Source of the DNA: Chondrosia reniformis
Lineage: Eukaryota; Porifera; Demospongiae; Chondrillida; Chondrillidae
Assembly: GCA_947172415.1 (NCBI GenBank)
Contig: OX359198.1
Coordinates: 6,417,401 to 6,481,400, forward strand
Reading direction: 5' to 3'
DNA length: 64,000 nucleotides
In this document: positions 58,682-64,000 of the stretch, piece by piece
Position numbering within the stretch: the first letter of the stretch is position 1
How the letters are laid out: every line of letters starts with the position of its first letter
Position numbers and translations under genes: made by a program
Notes under the pieces: model-generated
Seen by the model: only the letters and a program-made list of their open reading frames with translations
Told to the model about the DNA's origin: nothing
The model's database searches: none

Positions 58682-60626
58682 ATGGCCGATGGAAAAGGTA
58701 AGCAGTGTTAATTAATATGATTTGTCAATTATCGATACTCTCAATGCAAGTTTCCTAATCGTATCTTGACAGGAATATTTTTGGAAGAAGCCTCTGTGAC
58801 GGTAAACAAGGGGGCAGACGCCATTACATGCGAAAACTGGGAGACAGTTAAGAAAGCCGTTTGTCGTATTAGGTGAATTCGATCAATGTATTATATGTCA
58901 TCTTCTCAGATCTGTATTATAAATACCGTTTAGTTTAAGTCCATTTATTACGTCGCGGTAGTGAATCTTCCTGCTTAATATATTTTTTAATTCAGTCGTT
59001 TGCTTGTCTCCTTAATAATAGAAATTCTAAAGGTGGTATAGGAACAGGATTTTTGGCAGAGTTTAAGGTTCCATTCCCATCAACAAAATGTATCGTTCTA
59101 GCGACTAATAACCATGTCCTTCAAGACGTTGATCTTGCGTTGCAATCAGAAATTGTTTTCGATACAGGCCAGCAAGGGCACACCTTTACTGGTAAAGAGC
59201 TCTTCAATACTGAAATATGGAAGAGTAGCGATGCCAGAGTATGTGGTAGTTTTAGGAAATTATTTACATACATTTTGGAACACATTTTAGGGAACTGTAT
59301 TATTGACTAAATTGTGTTTTTGTATGTTACATTTATTTATTGCAGGAATTAGACTATACATTGGTTGGAATCAACACAGAGGTACTAAAAGTGATGCCAT
59401 GTGGTGTTCCTATACCCATATCCCTGCAGCAACACCAGCAGTGTCATACTAACTTGCAACCGAAAGATAACGTGTACATTGTACATTACGGCAGTGAGAA
59501 GGGGGAGCATGTCAAATCACTTAATGGATATATTGTCCATAAAGTAATAGGTACGTACGTATATTGAGTACTCCCATCAATATAAGTATATATGAGGATG
59601 TGTGGTGTGAGGGTGGGTGGTGTGAGGGTGTGTGGTGTGAGGGTACCGTAGTGGGTGATGTTGAGGTGGGTGGTGTGAGGGTGTGGGTGGCATATAAGTA
59701 TAAACCTTTTGGTTAAAGCTATTTAAATCTGATCATTTTTGAAGTTCAATTAAATTTTCACTCTCTGTTTCTCCTCACAAATTCTTCTTATCAGGTCCAT
59801 TACTGACTCATTTGGCCACAACCTTTGGAGGGTCGTCAGGGGCACCCATATTTAAAGCAATCAATGGCCAGCTAGTAGCAGTAGCCATCCATCGAGGATG
59901 CGTGCCTCCTGATCCATCTAAAGCAAAGGTGAACGGAGGGACCCTACTGGAAGATGTTCTTTATCATGTCATTAATAACACTTACAAACCAGGTAATGCA
60001 GTAGGAATTTTTAACTGTACATGTAGCTAATTAATTGTTTCAGCCTTTTGAGTTATATGTTTCCGTAGCTATGACCACACACCTGGATCCTTATATAGTA
60101 TTTACACAAGCTTTTGATCAATTGACTGTGATATTTTCTTAAAACACATACATGTATATCTTCAACCTACGTGCATACATTATATGTATATACGTGTGTG
60201 ATGTGATGGGTATGTAATGTACCCATATATATACTGCATGCTACTATAGGGCTGCCTTCACTGAGTGAAATATTGCAGGAGTGTAGTGAAGAGGTAGATG
60301 GTTCACCAGGACCAATGAATAACTCCCCTTCTGAGGAAGATGAAAAGGCTCCAACAATGGAAGAACTAGGGGAATACATTTTGCAACTGTCATCGAATCT
60401 GCTACAGCTCGCCTCGGCTATGAATTTGTATGACTTTGCCATATCTATAAAGTTTGAACCTGGAACAGCCACTGATAAGTGCTCTCGATTACTGCATAAG
60501 TGGCTCACTTCTACTGCCAGTCCCACTTGGGAGACATTTTATCACATTTTGAGAAAACGAGGCCTTGATATGAATAATATGGCCATGGAGGTTGCTAGGA
60601 AACATTGCCCTCACGTCCTTAATTAA
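58682..60626 (+). CDS. Intracellular trypsin-like serine protease with C-terminal Death domain
   Basis: Six exons: 58682-58697, 58772-58872, 59023-59238, 59346-59550, 59795-59992 and 60250-60626, about 370 residues. There is no signal peptide (MADGKGIFLEEASVTVNKG) and no activation peptide. The protease part has GGIGTGFLAEF, the His in ATNNHVLQD, the Asp in LDYTLVGI and the Ser in FGGSSGAPIF, the order and spacing of an HtrA/Trypsin-2-type fold; GSSGAP replaces the classic GDSGGP. After an acidic linker (SPSEEDEKAPTMEELGEY), the last exon encodes a helical Death-fold domain (ILQLSSNLLQLASAMNLYDF; LLHKWLTSTASPTWETFYHI; MEVARKHCPHVLN). Death domains recruit partners by like-like binding, so this could be a protease switched on by assembly, as caspases are. 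Function is inferred only. Confidence 0.85.
59585..59700. repeat. GTGTGAGGGTG simple repeat in protease intron
   Basis: Degenerate GTGGTGTGAGGGTG repeats between exons 4 and 5 of the protease-Death gene. This segment lies within the part missing from copy A. Confidence 0.75.
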
Positions 60627-61092
60627 CCAAAAGAGCAGGAGAATAAATGGACCAGCTCTCAACATCCGTTTTTACATACACTTAGCTTTGTAATTTCTTA
60701 TTTCTTGTAAGATTTCCTATATGTACGTAGCATCAAATAGTTTTGTATCCATACCAGAGCTACGTACGTATATAGTACTTATCTTAATTATACGATGTCA
60801 AGGACAAGTAATTATATTCTGGCTACCGTCCTCGCCCCCTCGCCCCCGGGCTATATAACTTAACCTTTGTAAATGTATCTTTGCATGTCTTTATTGACCT
60901 TAGTTTTGTCATAATGGGTGACTCCATTGAACACCAGCAATTCTTAGATGTATGATTGCATATACATATGTATGTTATGTTATGTTACACATGTTAATTT
61001 TTCAAAGTATAGCATATACACTGTTTGACTACTTGCATGGCTTAAATGTACTGTAATAATTTTGTAATACCATTTGGTATTCGGTTGGTAAC
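60627..61092. other. Convergent intergenic region
   Basis: Lies between the protease-Death stop (plus) and the FN3/laminin gene stop (minus). It is AT-rich, with a short GC-rich patch near 60830 (CCTCGCCCCCTCGCCCCCGG). No coding exon is seen; presumably both 3' untranslated regions. Confidence 0.5.
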
Positions 61093-61670
61093 TTATGGAC
61101 CTATATCTATGAGACATTGAGCCACATTGTCCTTATCTGGTGTTGTCGTCTCCCTCGATGGTTCATCGTCACCCAGAAACTGACTATAAACCTTTATCTG
61201 AACATGTACAAATAAATTTTCAGATAATATAATGGGTTTACTACATATATAGTCCTGTAAAAATCAGGTATGTATATATATAACTTAAAGAAGTTGCAAG
61301 AAAAGAGTAACAATTCAATGAAACTAGTACAATAATCTTACCGAGTTCACACATCCGTCTAGTCCGTTAGTAGAAACAAATTCAGGAATATTTGTCAGTT
61401 TCAAACTTGTTGGAATGGAACCCAAATAGATTCTATTGCCAATTTGTATGCCTGATTCACTGCCCTAAAGATGGAGGAATAAAATATTAATGTAAGTAAT
61501 GCAAATGGAATCAGAAACTGCTAATTAGCTTCAATGATCAGTACCTTACTAGATATCCTGACAGATGGGTCATCATCTATTGACAGAGAAAGTGTAGCAC
61601 CACTGTAGGAAAGTGTCATTTTATACCACTGACTACTGCTATACTGTTCAGTTGTCCTGTGTATGAGAGA

Positions 61671-61707
<37 letters not shown>

Positions 61708-64000
61708 TAAACGTACTGTATTGAAATGTTGGATTACTTAGTGAAATGATTAATGCAATAAGCATATGTACCTAACTTCCAGAGTTTCTCTTCCTATTCT
61801 AGCATATGCAATCAGAGAACGGTTCTCCAATTTAACAAACAAAGAATTCCCGGAACCATCTTGATTTTGTGGAATAAAGACAAGTCCACCATTTGGTTGG
61901 TAGAAGCGGAAACTAATAGATATTGTATAGCTCTCCTTAAGTCCTGAATTAACCTCATATATAGAAAAAGAGCTTCCATTGAACCGTGCACCAGATATTT
62001 CTAAATAAAAGCAGATAAACAACAAAGTCTTATGAATATCTGTCGACCAATATACAGTATATGTTGTATACATACGAGAGCAACATCTGGCTCCAGCAAA
62101 TTTAGCTTTGCAATTACAAGTCCCAGTTTTCTAAAGTAAAATGGACATAAATTGGAATTGATTCATATGGCATCAATAGAAATGATCTATGGTCAAAGTA
62201 TGAGGTTTGTTTTAGATTCCTACAACTTACCAAGTTACAAGGAGAAGACTCCACTATGCCTTGCTGACAGCAGTCACACTTGGTGCATCCAAACACCTTT
62301 CTTGGACCCCAAAATCCACTTAAGCACTGATCACATCTTGCTCCCACTACATTTGGCAAGCAGTCGCACCTTCCAGTTGATCCATCACATTGACTTGACA
62401 CAGACCCATCGGGATCACATCTACAAGCTGTTACAATATATAAAAACTGTTCAAAATAGCTTCAGTTAAGTGTGACTTAATTTGACAGATTTGCATATAT
62501 ATAAATGTGTGATTAAGGTTGCAAATGGTTTAATAAAGTAATTGTATACTCTAGTTGACAAACATGTAGTATTTTTGAGTCTAGTAAACTATCAACATCA
62601 TGGATTGGGAATTATTGTGCAGAAAAATGAATTTAATAATTAAATTCAGATGATGGTATGCAATCACCATGTGCCTCTGTTGTAGCAGTTACAATAACTG
62701 GATCACTCTCTATGTCACCAATAAAGACTGTCACTGAGATGGTATATTCTGTGTTTGGCCTTAGTCCACTAAAAACTTCAATTGTTTTGTTAAAACTTAG
62801 TTTTACACTTATATTCCTGTTTCCATCAACTGCTGAAAGGGTTATAATATATCCATCTATCTTCACATTATCAGGATGTGTCCAAGTGACAATAATTTCA
62901 GATAATCCATTTGAAACACCAATCACATTCCTTGCAATAGGGATTTCTAAACCAAATTTATAGATTGAAAGTTTTTATACTTCTAGATCTTCATCTATCT
63001 TCCATGACAATAGGTATTAACAATTTAAACTACACATAAACATACCTGTAGTCACTGCAATTGAAGTAGGATCTCCCTCCCCATCTGGAGTCACTGCCCT
63101 TACTGTTAATGTATAGTTTGTGTTTGGCTGTAAGCCTTCTATTTCTGTGCTGTTTTTGTCTCCTCCAACTATCACAGTCGTGGGACTTCTCCCATCAGTT
63201 GGCACAATTGTCACAGTGTAATTTACAATATTATCATCGGGGACCCCTATCCAGGTTACTATCACACTTGTTTCTTTAGGTGTAACCTCCGTGACAGAAG
63301 GGGCTAATGGATATGAATATTAACATAATATTATTAATTCAGCAAGCTACTTTCCACTTGCAGCTAGATCAACTCACCAACTGGTACAGTTCTCACACTG
63401 ACATCACTACAGCCTAGGCGATCTCCATCTTTAAAGGCACACACTTTTATGTAATACTCAGTTGAGTTGCTAAGACCAGTAATGGTGTAGGGACTAGATG
63501 GGACAACATCATTCTCATCAACATCATCAACAAATCTCCACAAAATTTCATATTGTGTCGCACCCTCTACCTCACTCCATCTTAAAGTTATAGTTGTAGA
63601 ACTTATGCTTTCAACAGTAACACTTATGAAGGCTACAACGAGAGATAGGCAGCATTATGAATAGCAATATGAATACCATCAGTATTTACCCTCACCTGGT
63701 TCAGTGGTCACTGCAATTGAAGTAGGATCTCCCTCTCCATCTGGAGTCACTGCCCTTACTGTTACTGTATAGTTGGTGTTTGGCTGTAAGCCTTCTATTT
63801 CTGTGCTGTTTTTGTCTCCTCCAACTATCACAGTCGTGGGACTTCCCCCATCAGTTGGCACAATTGTCACAGTGTAATTTACAATATTATCATCGGGGAC
63901 CCCTATCCAGGTTACTATCACACTTGTTTCTTTAGGTGTAACCTCCGTGACAGAAGGGGCTAATGGATATGAAGAATAAACATAAAAATTTAGCAAGCTA
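61093..64000 (-). CDS. FN3 / laminin-EGF / laminin-G extracellular protein (partial, 5' end off window)
   Basis: Minus-strand exons in order: FN3 (about 63970-63700, VIVTWIGVPDDNIVNYTVTI ... GLQPNTNYTVTVRAV), a different FN3 (63632-63380, TITLRWSEVEGATQYEILW), an FN3 almost identical to the first (63306-63046), and a fourth FN3 (62947-62660). Two laminin-type EGF modules follow (62430-62232, CDCLPNVVGARCDQCLSGFW; 62133-62075, CNCKAKFAGARC). A laminin-G domain spread over four exons (61998-61772, 61660-61545, 61465-61342, 61198-61093) ends in CLIDIGP. The mix recalls usherin, but the C-terminal LamG order is different. It is probably a matrix or cell-surface adhesion protein. No membrane segment is seen before the stop. 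The N-terminus is outside the window. Confidence 0.88.

Larger units (their letters stand above)
50081..60225. repeat. Tandem segmental duplication, copy B
   Basis: Second copy of the block. It starts at the RBR ligase exon-1 fragment and ends in the intron before the Death-domain exon (60250). Length differs from copy A because of a palindrome insertion at 52597-53210 here and an internal loss of about 570 bp in copy A. Confidence 0.93.

Noticed and set aside
1-64000. Retroviral, LTR or Polinton-type elements
   Set aside because: I looked for reverse transcriptase, integrase, capsid and long direct terminal repeats and saw none that I could support.

Overview
This window is nuclear DNA from an animal. 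Genes carry many spliced exons with GT-AG junctions on both strands. The recognisable products are animal or eukaryotic: COP9 signalosome subunit CSN5, an L27-PDZ-SH3-GuK MAGUK, a carbohydrate sulfotransferase, methylmalonyl-CoA epimerase, puromycin-sensitive aminopeptidase, GlcNAc-transferase V, an ankyrin/RBR ubiquitin ligase, Calx-beta/VWD extracellular proteins and an FN3/laminin protein. One gene per about 5 kb, very short intergenic gaps, many minisatellites and fold-back MITEs, and a Calx-beta plus VWD protein all suggest an early-branching animal, possibly a demosponge. That placement is inference, not proof.

Layout. 1-2210 (-): WW-domain protein, WAC-like, running off the left edge. 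3661-7023 (+): COPS5/CSN5. 7244-14698 (-): PALS/MPP-type MAGUK. 14905-15846 (+): single-exon sulfotransferase. 16050-18587 (-): MCEE. 18671-25782 (+): NPEPPS-like aminopeptidase, head to head with MCEE across 83 bp. 25859-25931 (-): tRNA-Arg(CCG). 26006-34025 (+): MGAT5. 34405-41252 (-): ANKIB1-like RBR E3 ligase.

From about 41083 to 60225 lies a tandem segmental duplication of 9-10 kb. Each copy carries the first-exon region of the RBR ligase, a complete minus-strand Calx-beta/VWD-C8-TIL/NTR-like secreted-protein gene, and a plus-strand gene for an intracellular trypsin-like protease. Copy B's protease is complete and ends in a Death domain. Copy A's protease is a pseudogene without its serine exon and Death exon, and copy B's ligase piece is an exon-1 remnant. 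61093-64000 (-): an FN3/laminin-EGF/laminin-G extracellular protein, running off the right edge.

The most interesting items are: (i) the protease-Death fusion, a caspase-like arrangement built on a serine protease; (ii) the recently duplicated VWD/Calx-beta gene, whose copies differ by a dense cluster of amino-acid changes in one short loop; (iii) repeated placement of minisatellites at splice donors or acceptors in several unrelated genes, including one 31-bp array that is open in all forward frames and joins its flanking exons in frame; (iv) fold-back elements whose short central hairpin shows compensatory base changes.

Most genes here are housekeeping and do not form a pathway. The duplicated block is the accessory part: a secreted multi-domain protein and an intracellular death-fold protease share a divergent 0.6-0.7 kb promoter region.
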